9,715 bases of DNA from SAR86 cluster bacterium. GTDB lineage: Bacteria; Pseudomonadota; Gammaproteobacteria; Magnimaribacterales; D2472. Numbering within the stretch: the stretch's first letter is position 1; each line of letters opens with the position of its first letter. The stretch covers positions 1 to 9,715 of the forward strand of contig JADHNV010000037.1 in assembly GCA_016779285.1 (NCBI GenBank), given 5' to 3'. Shown here in pieces: positions 1 to 6,679 of the stretch. A program made the position numbers and the translations under genes. Below the pieces are notes generated by a model. The model saw only the letters and a program-made list of their open reading frames with translations, made no database searches and was not told the origin of the DNA.

Positions 1-1
1 A

Positions 2-553
2 TGGGAGGGTTTTTCTCATGAGGATTGGCGATATATCATGATGAAAGCTAAAACAAACAATAAATTTCAATATTTCATTGTAGATTTTTTTTCCATTCAC
101 CTAATCCCAACTCTTTGTGTTTATATGGCATTGCTTCCAATGATTTTTGCTTTAGCCTATCCTGGCGCAGATCTGAATAGTCTTGATTTGATCGCTTCCT
201 TTTTAGCTATATCAGCTGTCATGATTCAGATTATTGCTGATCAGCAAATGTACAATTTTAGAAAAAATCTTACATCACCCAAAACCATGACATCTGGCTT
301 ATGGTATTACTCACGTCATCCCAATTATTTTGGAGAAATATTATTTTGGTTTAGCTTATTTATTTTTGTATTAGCGTCTGATATTTCTTTTGGATGGCTT
401 TTGATAGGTCCAATAATTATGTATGCTTTAATTGCGATTGCCTCGGTCTCGATGATGGATAAACGCTCTTTAGAGAGACGGCCTGATTTCAAGGACTACA
501 TGAATACAACACCAGCAATTTTTATTAATTTTTTAAAAAAGGATAAACGATGA
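2..553 (+). CDS. DUF1295 family membrane protein, 3' part (5' end outside window)
   Basis: The reading frame is open to the left edge, so the gene begins outside the window. The ATG at 38 is probably internal, because the residues before it (WEGFSHEDWRYIMM) match the conserved 'ED-RY--M' stretch of DUF1295 proteins. The visible part has several hydrophobic helices. Its family signature, GLWYYSRHPNYFGEILFW, is the C-terminal 'G-W-YSRHPNYFGE' motif shared by DUF1295, steroid 5-alpha-reductases and isoprenylcysteine methyltransferases, where it helps bind the cofactor. About 184 residues are visible, against roughly 260-290 for the family. It is an inner-membrane protein, possibly an NADPH-dependent reductase. 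The reaction is not known for most members, and a steroid or other lipid substrate is inference only. Its stop overlaps the start of the M20 gene, so the two are probably co-transcribed and translationally coupled. Confidence 0.85.
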   Translation, partial: WEGFSHEDWRYIMMKAKTNNKFQYFIVDFFSIHLIPTLCVYMALLPMIFALAYPGADLNSLDLIASFLAISAVMIQIIADQQMYNFRKNLTSPKTMTSGLWYYSRHPNYFGEILFWFSLFIFVLASDISFGWLLIGPIIMYALIAIASVSMMDKRSLERRPDFKDYMNTTPAIFINFLKKDKR

Positions 554-1848
554 AACAATTAATTTTAATATTCGCTTTTTTGCTGATCAGCCATCCCATT
601 TCAGCAGATGCCTTGAAAACACAGCTTGATCTAGATCTTGACGGAGTTATGGCTAAAGTTACAGATTGGAGACATTATTTTCATGAAAATCCTGAACTTT
701 CAAATAGAGAATTCAAAACCCAACAATCAATAGTTCAGGCACTCAATGAGATGGGGCTCGAAACTAATACCGATTATGGAATTACCGGAGTTACTGCATT
801 TATTCGTGGTCAAAATCCAGGCCCATTGATCGCGTTACGTGCTGATATTGACGCATTGCCTGTTACTGAAAAATTAAATCTTCCATTTTCTTCAAAAGTT
901 AAAACTACATATCAAGGAAATGAGGTTGGAGTCATGCATGCTTGTGGTCATGATGCACACATAGCGGTCTTATTAGGTGTGGCTAGTTTTCTTTCAAAAA
1001 ATACTGATAAGCTCAATGGAGATATATTGCTTATTTTTCAACCCGCAGAGGAAGGTGCACCGGAAGGCGAAGAAGGCGGCGCAGAGCTAATGTTAAAACA
1101 GGGCCTTTTTGACGCTGAAAAACCTGATGCAATCTTTGGCATGCACGTGTCCAATGCACCCCATGGTCAAATTTGGACAAAGCCCGGGCCTTTCATGGCA
1201 TCTGCTGAGGCATATAGAATAGTCATTGAGGGTAAGCAAACTCACGGATCTAGGCCTTGGAATGGGGTAGATCCAATTGTTGTTGCATCAGATATCGTTT
1301 CATCACTTCAGACAATTGTTAGCAGGAGACTAAACCTTCTCGATAGCCAAGCTGTTGTAACAGTTGGAATCATGAAAGCAGGCACTAGAAATAATATTAT
1401 CCCTGCTTCAGCATTTTTAGAGGGAACAATACGAACATTTGAAGATTCTTATGCTGATCAAATTCGTGATGAGATCAAGATAATTGCTGAAAATATTGCT
1501 GAAGCGCATCATGCCAAAGCAAATGTGCAGTTTAAGGTTTATGGCGGTTATCCGGTAACTGTGAATGATGAGGGATTGGTTGAAACCCTATCATCCTCCT
1601 TATCTCTTGCTGCAAATGGTGATTATTACGAAGCAAAAGTTCCTAGAACTGGAGCAGAGGATTTCTCTTTTTTTGCTCAACAAGTTCCAGGATTATTTTT
1701 TTATTTAGGCGTTAATCCTCCTGGTGTGGAAGAAAGTCCAACAAATCATTCGCCATATTTCTATGTCGACGATGATGCTTTGGGTAATGGAGTGAAAGCA
1801 TTTGTAAACCTTGTTGATGATTTTTCATATATTTACAATAATCAATAG
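550..1848 (+). CDS. Secreted M20D family amidohydrolase (hippurate hydrolase-like)
   Basis: A 432-residue metallo-amidohydrolase of the HipO/IAA-amino-acid-hydrolase type, which cleaves amide bonds of N-acyl amino acids or related conjugates. Residues 1-21 form a signal peptide (K3, a hydrophobic run, then an A-D-A site at 19-21), so the enzyme probably acts in the periplasm. The metal ligands are visible: Cys132 and His134 in HACGHDAH, the Glu167-Glu168 pair, His199 in GMHV, and His400 in TNHSP. HGSRPWNG at 232-239 belongs to the lid/dimerisation domain. Its length is normal for the family with a leader. The start overlaps the upstream stop (ATGA), and AAAGGAT at 537-543 serves as ribosome binding site. 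The substrate is unknown. Deconjugation of an amino-acid conjugate of a steroid acid would fit the neighbourhood but is speculation. Confidence 0.93.
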   Translation: MKQLILIFAFLLISHPISADALKTQLDLDLDGVMAKVTDWRHYFHENPELSNREFKTQQSIVQALNEMGLETNTDYGITGVTAFIRGQNPGPLIALRADIDALPVTEKLNLPFSSKVKTTYQGNEVGVMHACGHDAHIAVLLGVASFLSKNTDKLNGDILLIFQPAEEGAPEGEEGGAELMLKQGLFDAEKPDAIFGMHVSNAPHGQIWTKPGPFMASAEAYRIVIEGKQTHGSRPWNGVDPIVVASDIVSSLQTIVSRRLNLLDSQAVVTVGIMKAGTRNNIIPASAFLEGTIRTFEDSYADQIRDEIKIIAENIAEAHHAKANVQFKVYGGYPVTVNDEGLVETLSSSLSLAANGDYYEAKVPRTGAEDFSFFAQQVPGLFFYLGVNPPGVEESPTNHSPYFYVDDDALGNGVKAFVNLVDDFSYIYNNQ

Positions 1849-1863
1849 TTTGTGGGAGAAAAT

Positions 1864-2214
1864 ATGAGTTCAATAGAAGTAAAAACTTTTTCAGAAGCAG
1901 AGGATACCAATACTAGTTTTAATAATGCAAAAATTGAAGCTGTAAATGTGGGCGGGCAAAGGATTGTAAAGTTAACATTGCAACCAGGATGGAAATAGTC
2001 GGTTGATGTAAAGCCTTCAATTGGAACAAACGCATGTCAAGCTTCTCATTTAGGAGTCATTATCAGCGGATCAATTTGTTGCAAACATGACGATGGTACA
2101 GAAGCAACTTATTCTGCTGGCGATGCATATTCTATTGAACCAGGCCATGATGCCTGGGTAGTTGGAGACGAAGTTGCCGAAGCCTTTGAGTTTGCTGGTC
2201 TATGGGGCGAATAA
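1864..2214 (+). pseudogene. Cupin-domain protein gene interrupted by an in-frame TAG
   Basis: A 116-codon frame starts at ATG 1864 behind GGGAG (1854-1858) and runs to TAA 2212-2214, but codon 45 (1996-1998) is TAG. The peptide before it ends QPGWK. After it the frame continues SVDVKP, then SHLGVIISG, DDGTEATYSAGDAY and EPGHDAWVVGDE, all typical of a small cupin family. In that family the motif reads 'PGW(R/K)WS-xVKP', so the stop stands exactly where Trp (TGG) is expected. One G-to-A change explains it. There is no ATG, GTG or TTG in frame after the stop, so the C-terminal half cannot easily be restarted. The rest of the frame shows no decay, which suggests a very recent mutation, a population variant or a sequencing error. 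TAG ends three other genes here (M20, the SnoaL dehydratase, MBL), which argues against general recoding. It lies 15 bases after the M20 gene, probably as the last gene of that operon. Confidence 0.85.
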
Positions 2215-2217
2215 ACT

Positions 2218-2400
2218 CTAAATAAAAATTTTAAGTACCACTAACACAATTAGTGAAAACATAATAATTAAGATTAAAGGATATTCCCCTAGTTTGTAGG
2301 AAATTTTTTTTGGTAAAGTAAGCAAGATTAGGATTGCAACGGAGATAATTCCAATCCCCCACAGCAGATTCTTAAGCTCGACAAATAGCTCTTCAAGCAT
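2218..2400 (-). CDS. Small hypothetical two-helix membrane protein
   Basis: A 60-residue protein I do not recognise. Two hydrophobic segments (about residues 12-29 and 40-59) are separated by a short basic loop (PKKISYK), predicting a helical hairpin in the inner membrane. The start codon lies 8 bases after the stop of the flavoprotein gene on the same strand, so the two are probably co-transcribed. The stop is 3 bases from the end of the convergent cupin pseudogene. No clear Shine-Dalgarno precedes the ATG; coupling to the upstream gene is possible. Hydrophobic short frames arise by chance in A+T-rich DNA, but the position in a tight gap with a clean start favours a real gene. Confidence 0.5.
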   Translation of the reverse strand: MLEELFVELKNLLWGIGIISVAILILLTLPKKISYKLGEYPLILIIMFSLIVLVVLKIFI

Positions 2401-2408
2401 TCATCATT

Positions 2409-3539
2409 TTATTCTTTTGGTAATAGATTGTTTAATCTGTCAATTGAATCTAAATACTCATTAATCATTCTAAAAATAACATCTTTTACGGACTCAACCT
2501 GTTTGACCTGACCTATAACTTGTCCGGCAGCATTAAAAGATACCTCTTGAGTATTCCCTGAGCCTGCATACATAGACGTTCTTCTCATGGCATCAAATGT
2601 GATCATTCCTTGAAGTGGCATTGGAAGTGGGTCTGGATTATCAGGATTTTCCCATGCCTCTGTCCATTTATTCTTTAACATTCTAGCAGGCTTACCAGTC
2701 CATGCTTTACTCCTGATGGTGTCTTCACTTGTAGCATTTAAGTAGGATTCTTTTTCAGCAGGTTGAGCTGCAGCCTCTTCAACAGCTAGCCATAAAGATC
2801 CACACCAAACTCCCTGGACGCCAGTTGACATAGCAGCAGCCATTTGTCTTCCGCTTCCAATACCTCCAGCTGCTAATACAGGCAAGCCATCAACTGCATC
2901 AACAATTTGTGGCCATAAAACAATACTTCCTATCTCACCAGTATGACCGCCACCTTCGCCACCTTGAGCAATTATAAAGTCTAATCCAGCATCTTTATGC
3001 GCAACTGCTTGTTTAATTTTTCCGCATAACGCTCCAATCAAAACACCTTTATCTTGAATCTTTTTGATCATATCAGCAGGCGGTGTACCTAATGCATTTG
3101 CAATTAATTTAACATTTGGATGTTTTAAAGCTTCATCAATTTGGGGTTCAGCTGTTGCTTCAGTCCATCCAAGCAAACCTCCTTTGGGTCCATTTGTCTC
3201 TGGTGCTTCTGGCACCCCATTATCAGATAAAAGTTTTTCAACAAAATCTCTATGTCCTGCAGGAATCATTTTTTGAAGCGATTCTAATAATTGCTCAGGA
3301 TCTTTTTCATCCATGCCTTCATATTTTTGAGGAATGACAGTATCTACACCGTAGGGATAATCTCCGATATGTTTATCAATCCAATCAAGCTCTTCTTTTA
3401 ATTGTTCTGGTGAATAACCAACAGCACCAAGAACTCCAATGCCTCCTGCCTTACTAACCGCAACAACGACATCTCTACAGTGAGTGAATGCGAATATAGG
3501 GTACTCGATGCCAAGTTTTTTACATATATCAGTTTTCAT
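2409..3539 (-). CDS. Nitronate monooxygenase / 2-nitropropane dioxygenase-like flavin oxidoreductase
   Basis: A 376-residue FMN-dependent TIM-barrel enzyme of the NMO/FabK-like superfamily. Visible marks are the N-terminal barrel strand with AGGIGVLGA (31-39), the glycine-rich AQGGEGGGHTGE (191-202) containing the family's active-site histidine (His199), and the FMN-phosphate loop AAGGIGSGR (223-231) followed by GVWCGSLW. The FAFTHCRDVV start and the extra segment around residues 70-130 resemble, from memory, mycobacterial Rv1533-type proteins rather than the classical Pseudomonas enzyme. The reaction of that subgroup is unknown to me. A relative in actinobacteria, IpdC, works in late steroid ring degradation, so a role with the divergent steroid genes is plausible but inferred. 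It is transcribed away from the operon that begins at 3715, across a shared 175-bp control region, and is followed closely by the small membrane protein. Confidence 0.9.
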   Translation of the reverse strand: MKTDICKKLGIEYPIFAFTHCRDVVVAVSKAGGIGVLGAVGYSPEQLKEELDWIDKHIGDYPYGVDTVIPQKYEGMDEKDPEQLLESLQKMIPAGHRDFVEKLLSDNGVPEAPETNGPKGGLLGWTEATAEPQIDEALKHPNVKLIANALGTPPADMIKKIQDKGVLIGALCGKIKQAVAHKDAGLDFIIAQGGEGGGHTGEIGSIVLWPQIVDAVDGLPVLAAGGIGSGRQMAAAMSTGVQGVWCGSLWLAVEEAAAQPAEKESYLNATSEDTIRSKAWTGKPARMLKNKWTEAWENPDNPDPLPMPLQGMITFDAMRRTSMYAGSGNTQEVSFNAAGQVIGQVKQVESVKDVIFRMINEYLDSIDRLNNLLPKE

Positions 3540-3568
3540 TTAAATATTTTAATAATTTATAAAATTAG

Positions 3569-3574
3569 ATTATA
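3569..3574 (-). promoter_or_regulatory. Candidate -10 box for the flavin oxidoreductase gene
   Basis: On the minus strand these bases read TATAAT, a perfect -10 hexamer, about 30 bases before the start codon at 3539, giving a leader of roughly 20 bases. No good -35 box is found at 16-18 bases. The TTGACA on the same strand (3617-3622) is 42 bases away and cannot pair with it. The whole gap is very A+T rich, so chance matches are expected. Confidence 0.35.
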
Positions 3575-3583
3575 AACATTAAT

Positions 3584-3617
3584 AAAAATATGTGGGTGTA
3601 TCAACTGGCATATTTTT
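3584..3617. promoter_or_regulatory. 9-bp inverted repeat in divergent promoter region (possible operator)
   Basis: AAAAATATG (3584-3592) and CATATTTTT (3609-3617) are exact reverse complements, separated by 16 bases that are much richer in G+C than their surroundings. The centre lies between the divergent flavoprotein (start 3539) and KstD-like (start 3715) genes, so a bound regulator could control both. It has no following T-run that would make it a terminator for a nearby gene. It does not match the KstR operator pattern I know (TnnAACnnGTTnnA). No regulator gene is in the window. Confidence 0.35.
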
Positions 3618-3682
3618 GTCAATAAAAAAAAAGATATAAAACAATTTTTTAAATAACGACGCATGGTTTATAGTGAATTAGT

Positions 3683-3688
3683 TACAAT
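3683..3688 (+). promoter_or_regulatory. Candidate -10 box for the steroid operon
   Basis: TACAAT lies 26 bases before the ATG at 3715 and matches five of six consensus positions. No convincing -35 hexamer stands 16-18 bases upstream, so the promoter may need an activator, or the call may be wrong. TATAGT at 3669-3674 is an alternative. Confidence 0.25.
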
Positions 3689-3714
3689 AATTTAAATTAA
3701 ATTTAGTAAATATT

Positions 3715-5424
3715 ATGAAATGGGATTATGAGTTTGATGTAATTGTTATCGGATCAGGTAATGGCGCTTTAACATCTGCTTTATGCAGTCATGACGGTGG
3801 AGCAAAAACTTTAGTAATAGAAAAAAGCTCAAAATTTGGAGGTACATCTGCTACTTCCGGAGGAGGGGTATGGATTCCTAATAATAGATATGCAAAAGCA
3901 GAAAATGTTGATGATTCTTATCAAGATGCAAGGGATTACATTAATAGTGTTTCTCCAAAAGGTAAAATTAAGGATGAGTTAGTTGAAACATACCTTTCTG
4001 AAGGTCCAAAAATGATTGACTATCTTCATGAAAATTCCCAAGTTAAATACAGAAACTTAGCTCATTACCCTGATTATTTTCCAGACAATCCTGGTGGCAA
4101 AGCTGGCAATAGATCCATGGAGCCTGAGCCAATCCAGGGAACTGAGTTAGGCGAAGATCTTGCAAAATTAAGGGAGCAGCATCCTCAAACTGCATTTACG
4201 ATGGGGCCAATTAACATGAATTTTACCCAAGTAGAGGGTCAACTGCTTCTTGGGGCTCTGCCAGGGTGGAAATCATTATTTGCAAAACTATTCATAAAAT
4301 ATATTTTAGATATCCCCATGAGGCTTAAATGGGGCTGGAAAGATAGGCGTCTGACTATGGGTAATGCAGGTGTTGCACGTTTAATACTATCCTTGAAGGA
4401 TAGAAAGGTTGATTTGTGGACAAAAACATCTATGACAGATCTTATTGCTGAAAATGGTTCGGTCATTGGTATCAAGGCAACTAAAAATGATGTGGAAATT
4501 AATATTAAAGCTCATAAGGGTGTCATCCTTGCATCTGGTGGGTTTGAAAAAGATCAAAGTTTAAGAGATGAATACTTACCCAAACCGACAAACATAGAAT
4601 GGAGCGCTGCTAATACCCACAATACGGGCGATGCATTAAAGGCTGCTTTAAAACTAGGGGCTGCTACACATCAAATGGATACAGGTTGGTGGTCCACAGT
4701 GATGAAAGTGCCTGGACAAGATAAAGGTTGGCTTTCAATGGTTGATAAATCAATGCCAGGAAATTTTACTGTCAATAAAAATGGTGAAAGATTTTCAAAT
4801 GAATCACAGAATTATGTAAGTTTTGTAAATGATATGTTTGAAAAATATGCTGAAGGAAATCCTTGCGCTCCTTGTTATATGATCTTTGATAGTACATTTA
4901 GAAAAAATCGACCATGTGGTCCTCTTTTGCAATCCTCCATGCAGCCAGATTCAGCTGTTCCAAAAGAATGGTGGACCCCATCGTTTCTATCAAAAGGCGA
5001 GACTTTAGAGGAGCTAGCTGCAGTTGCAGGTATTGATGCGAATGGTCTTTTAGCTACTCAAGCAAAAGTTAATGAATACGCTGCATCGGGAAAAGATCTT
5101 GATTTGCACAGAGGTGATAGTGTTTATGATCGATATTATGGTGATCCTTCCGTTGAACCCAACCCTTGTCTGGCGCCATTAAAAACAGGGCCATTTTATT
5201 GTATGGTTTTATATCCAGGAGAAATGGGAACAGCTGGTGGACTTGTCATAGACACGAAAGCTCGAGTTTTAAATAAAGAAGGTAATCCTATACCAGGACT
5301 TTATGCCTGTGGTAATTGCTCAACTGCATTGCTACCAACATATCCCGGCCCCGGATCAACTCTTGGCCCAGCTATGACTTTTGGTTATTTAGCAGCTAGA
5401 GATATCACAGGTTCAAACTTCTAA
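3715..5424 (+). CDS. 3-ketosteroid dehydrogenase-like FAD flavoprotein (KstD family)
   Basis: A 569-residue flavoprotein of the fumarate reductase/3-ketosteroid-delta-1-dehydrogenase superfamily, the usual length for KstD. The FAD-binding motif VIGSGNGA is at 11-18, followed by VIEK (34-37, ribose-binding Glu36), FGGTSATSGGGVWIPNN (41-57) and the second nucleotide-binding segment GVILASGGF (269-277). Residues known to be catalytic in Rhodococcus KstD1 (Tyr119, Tyr318, Tyr487, Gly491) appear to correspond to Tyr121 in PDYFPD, Tyr367 in NESQNY, and Tyr543 and Gly547 in TYPGPG. The YPGPG motif favours a delta-1 over a delta-4(5-alpha) dehydrogenase, but specificity cannot be fixed by reading. 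It would introduce a double bond into the A ring of a 3-oxosteroid, passing electrons through FAD to an acceptor. It is the first gene of the operon; the SDR follows after 2 bases. No Shine-Dalgarno is obvious before the ATG. Confidence 0.88.
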   Translation: MKWDYEFDVIVIGSGNGALTSALCSHDGGAKTLVIEKSSKFGGTSATSGGGVWIPNNRYAKAENVDDSYQDARDYINSVSPKGKIKDELVETYLSEGPKMIDYLHENSQVKYRNLAHYPDYFPDNPGGKAGNRSMEPEPIQGTELGEDLAKLREQHPQTAFTMGPINMNFTQVEGQLLLGALPGWKSLFAKLFIKYILDIPMRLKWGWKDRRLTMGNAGVARLILSLKDRKVDLWTKTSMTDLIAENGSVIGIKATKNDVEINIKAHKGVILASGGFEKDQSLRDEYLPKPTNIEWSAANTHNTGDALKAALKLGAATHQMDTGWWSTVMKVPGQDKGWLSMVDKSMPGNFTVNKNGERFSNESQNYVSFVNDMFEKYAEGNPCAPCYMIFDSTFRKNRPCGPLLQSSMQPDSAVPKEWWTPSFLSKGETLEELAAVAGIDANGLLATQAKVNEYAASGKDLDLHRGDSVYDRYYGDPSVEPNPCLAPLKTGPFYCMVLYPGEMGTAGGLVIDTKARVLNKEGNPIPGLYACGNCSTALLPTYPGPGSTLGPAMTFGYLAARDITGSNF

Positions 5425-5426
5425 TC

Positions 5427-6179
5427 ATGGATTTTTCAAATAAAACCGCCTTAATTACAGGCTCTGGTCAAGGTGTGGGTGAGGGTATTGCAAGAGCAAT
5501 TTCATCATATGGGGCAAATGTATGCTTAGTAGGCAGAACTTTTTCTAAAGTAGAGGCTGTTGCGGATGATATCAATAAACAAGGTGGATCAGCCATTGCT
5601 ATTGAGTGTGACGTGAAAAACAATGACTCAATAGTAAATGCAATTAACACTACTATATCTAACTTTAATTCTCTCAACATCCTTGTTAACAATGCTCAAG
5701 AGGTTCCACTAGGGAACATTCTAGATGTAACAGATGAATCTTTTATCAATGGGTGGAATTCAGGACCCTTAGCTACTTTTCGCTTCATGAAAGCCTCTTA
5801 TCCCTATTTAAAGGGAGATGGAAAGGTTATTAATTTAGCAAGTTCATCTGCCTTGAGACCTGATTCAAATTCTTATGGTGCATATGCAGCTGTAAAAGAA
5901 TCAATTCGCTCATTGTCACGGGCAGCGGCTGTAGAATGGGGTCCAGATAATATATTGGTAAATTGTATTATGCCCTTGGCTAAATCGTCCGGAATGGACT
6001 GGTGGATGAATGAGTATCCCGATGAGGCTAACGAGTTTCTTAAAACCATTCCTTTGGGAAGGGTGGGTGACTGCAAAGATGATATTGGTCAGGCAGTTTG
6101 TCATATTCTGTCCGATGGCATGAATTACATCACAGGGTCAACGATTATGCTTGATGGAGGTCAAGCATATTTGAGGTAA
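5427..6179 (+). CDS. Short-chain dehydrogenase/reductase (possible hydroxysteroid dehydrogenase)
   Basis: A 250-residue classical SDR with a Rossmann fold. TGSGQGVG (11-18) is the dinucleotide loop, CDV (61-63) holds the adenine-binding Asp, and NNAQ (88-91) is a variant of the usual NNAG. The catalytic tetrad is Asn111, Ser140, Tyr153 and Lys157 (YAAVK). Gly36-Arg37 after the second strand suggests NADP(H) preference. The C-terminal part has the usual ITGSTIMLDGG near 235-245. It would interconvert a secondary alcohol and a ketone. Given neighbours for 3-ketosteroid chemistry, a 3- or 7-hydroxysteroid is a reasonable guess, but SDR substrates cannot be read from sequence. It starts 2 bases after the KstD-like stop without its own visible ribosome binding site, suggesting translational coupling. 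Confidence 0.9.
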   Translation: MDFSNKTALITGSGQGVGEGIARAISSYGANVCLVGRTFSKVEAVADDINKQGGSAIAIECDVKNNDSIVNAINTTISNFNSLNILVNNAQEVPLGNILDVTDESFINGWNSGPLATFRFMKASYPYLKGDGKVINLASSSALRPDSNSYGAYAAVKESIRSLSRAAAVEWGPDNILVNCIMPLAKSSGMDWWMNEYPDEANEFLKTIPLGRVGDCKDDIGQAVCHILSDGMNYITGSTIMLDGGQAYLR

Positions 6180-6185
6180 AACGTT

Positions 6186-6671
6186 ATGGATAAATTGCAA
6201 ATGCTTCTTGATATAGAAGAAATTAAAAATTTAAAACATAGATATTTTAGAGCAATAGATATGGCTGATTTTGATTTGCTAGATAATATCTTTTCTCAAG
6301 ATATAACAATCGATTATCGCGGTGGTACCTACAGATGGGAGTCTGAAGGAAAGGAAACCATCAAGGAAAGTTTAAGACATGCATTTCATAACCAGACGGC
6401 TGCTATGCATACTGCCCATCATCCAGAAATCGAAATTCTTTCTGAGACGAACGCTACAGGAAAATGGTATCTTCAGGATATATTTTATAATTTTGATTTA
6501 GGCAGCGTTACTCAAGGCACAGCATTGTACGTAGATAAATACATAAAAATTAATGACCAATGGCTGATTCAACATTCAGAATATGATCGTATATGGGAGC
6601 AAGTCTCATCCATTGATCCCAGTGATAAATTTACAACAATTCTTTTAAAAGATAAGGGAATGCAAAAATAG
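6186..6671 (+). CDS. SnoaL/NTF2-like protein resembling bile acid 7-alpha-dehydratase BaiE
   Basis: A 161-residue alpha+beta-barrel protein of the SnoaL_4 type. Laid beside the Clostridium scindens BaiE sequence as I remember it, several blocks correspond: DIEEIKNLKHRYFRAID (9-25), AMHTAHHPEI (73-82), NATGKWYLQD (89-98), YVDKYIKINDQW (115-126) and YDRIWE (133-138). The five BaiE active-site residues (Tyr30, Tyr54, His83, Asp106, Arg146) fall on Tyr20, Tyr44, His75, Asp98 and Arg135, so all are retained. BaiE removes water from a 7-hydroxy-3-oxo-delta-4 steroid, and a related proteobacterial enzyme, Hsh2, acts in bile salt degradation. A steroid dehydratase is therefore the best guess here. 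Other SnoaL_4 proteins have different substrates, so activity is inferred. GAGG about 9 bases before the ATG serves as ribosome binding site. The gene sits between the SDR (6 bases) and the isomerase (8 bases). Confidence 0.8.
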   Translation: MDKLQMLLDIEEIKNLKHRYFRAIDMADFDLLDNIFSQDITIDYRGGTYRWESEGKETIKESLRHAFHNQTAAMHTAHHPEIEILSETNATGKWYLQDIFYNFDLGSVTQGTALYVDKYIKINDQWLIQHSEYDRIWEQVSSIDPSDKFTTILLKDKGMQK

Positions 6672-6679
6672 GATTAATT

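Noticed and set aside
38..40. ATG at 38 as the start of the DUF1295 gene
   Set aside because: The frame is open to the left edge, and the residues before it match the family's 'ED-RY--M' motif, so this Met is internal and the gene is cut by the window edge.
1996..1998. Genome-wide recoding of TAG as an amino acid
   Set aside because: TAG terminates the M20, SnoaL dehydratase and MBL genes at the expected protein lengths, so general recoding is unlikely.
2212..2240. Terminator between the cupin pseudogene and the convergent small gene
   Set aside because: A+T-rich with AAAATTTT-like symmetry but no stem with G+C pairs; not enough to call a terminator.
3617..3622. Minus-strand TTGACA as a -35 box for the flavoprotein gene
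   Set aside because: The good TATAAT lies 42 bases away, and no acceptable -10 hexamer stands 16-18 bases downstream.
4239..4475. Open frame antisense to the KstD-like gene
   Set aside because: It lies wholly inside a strongly supported gene, has no family motif, and has no promoter or ribosome binding site of note.
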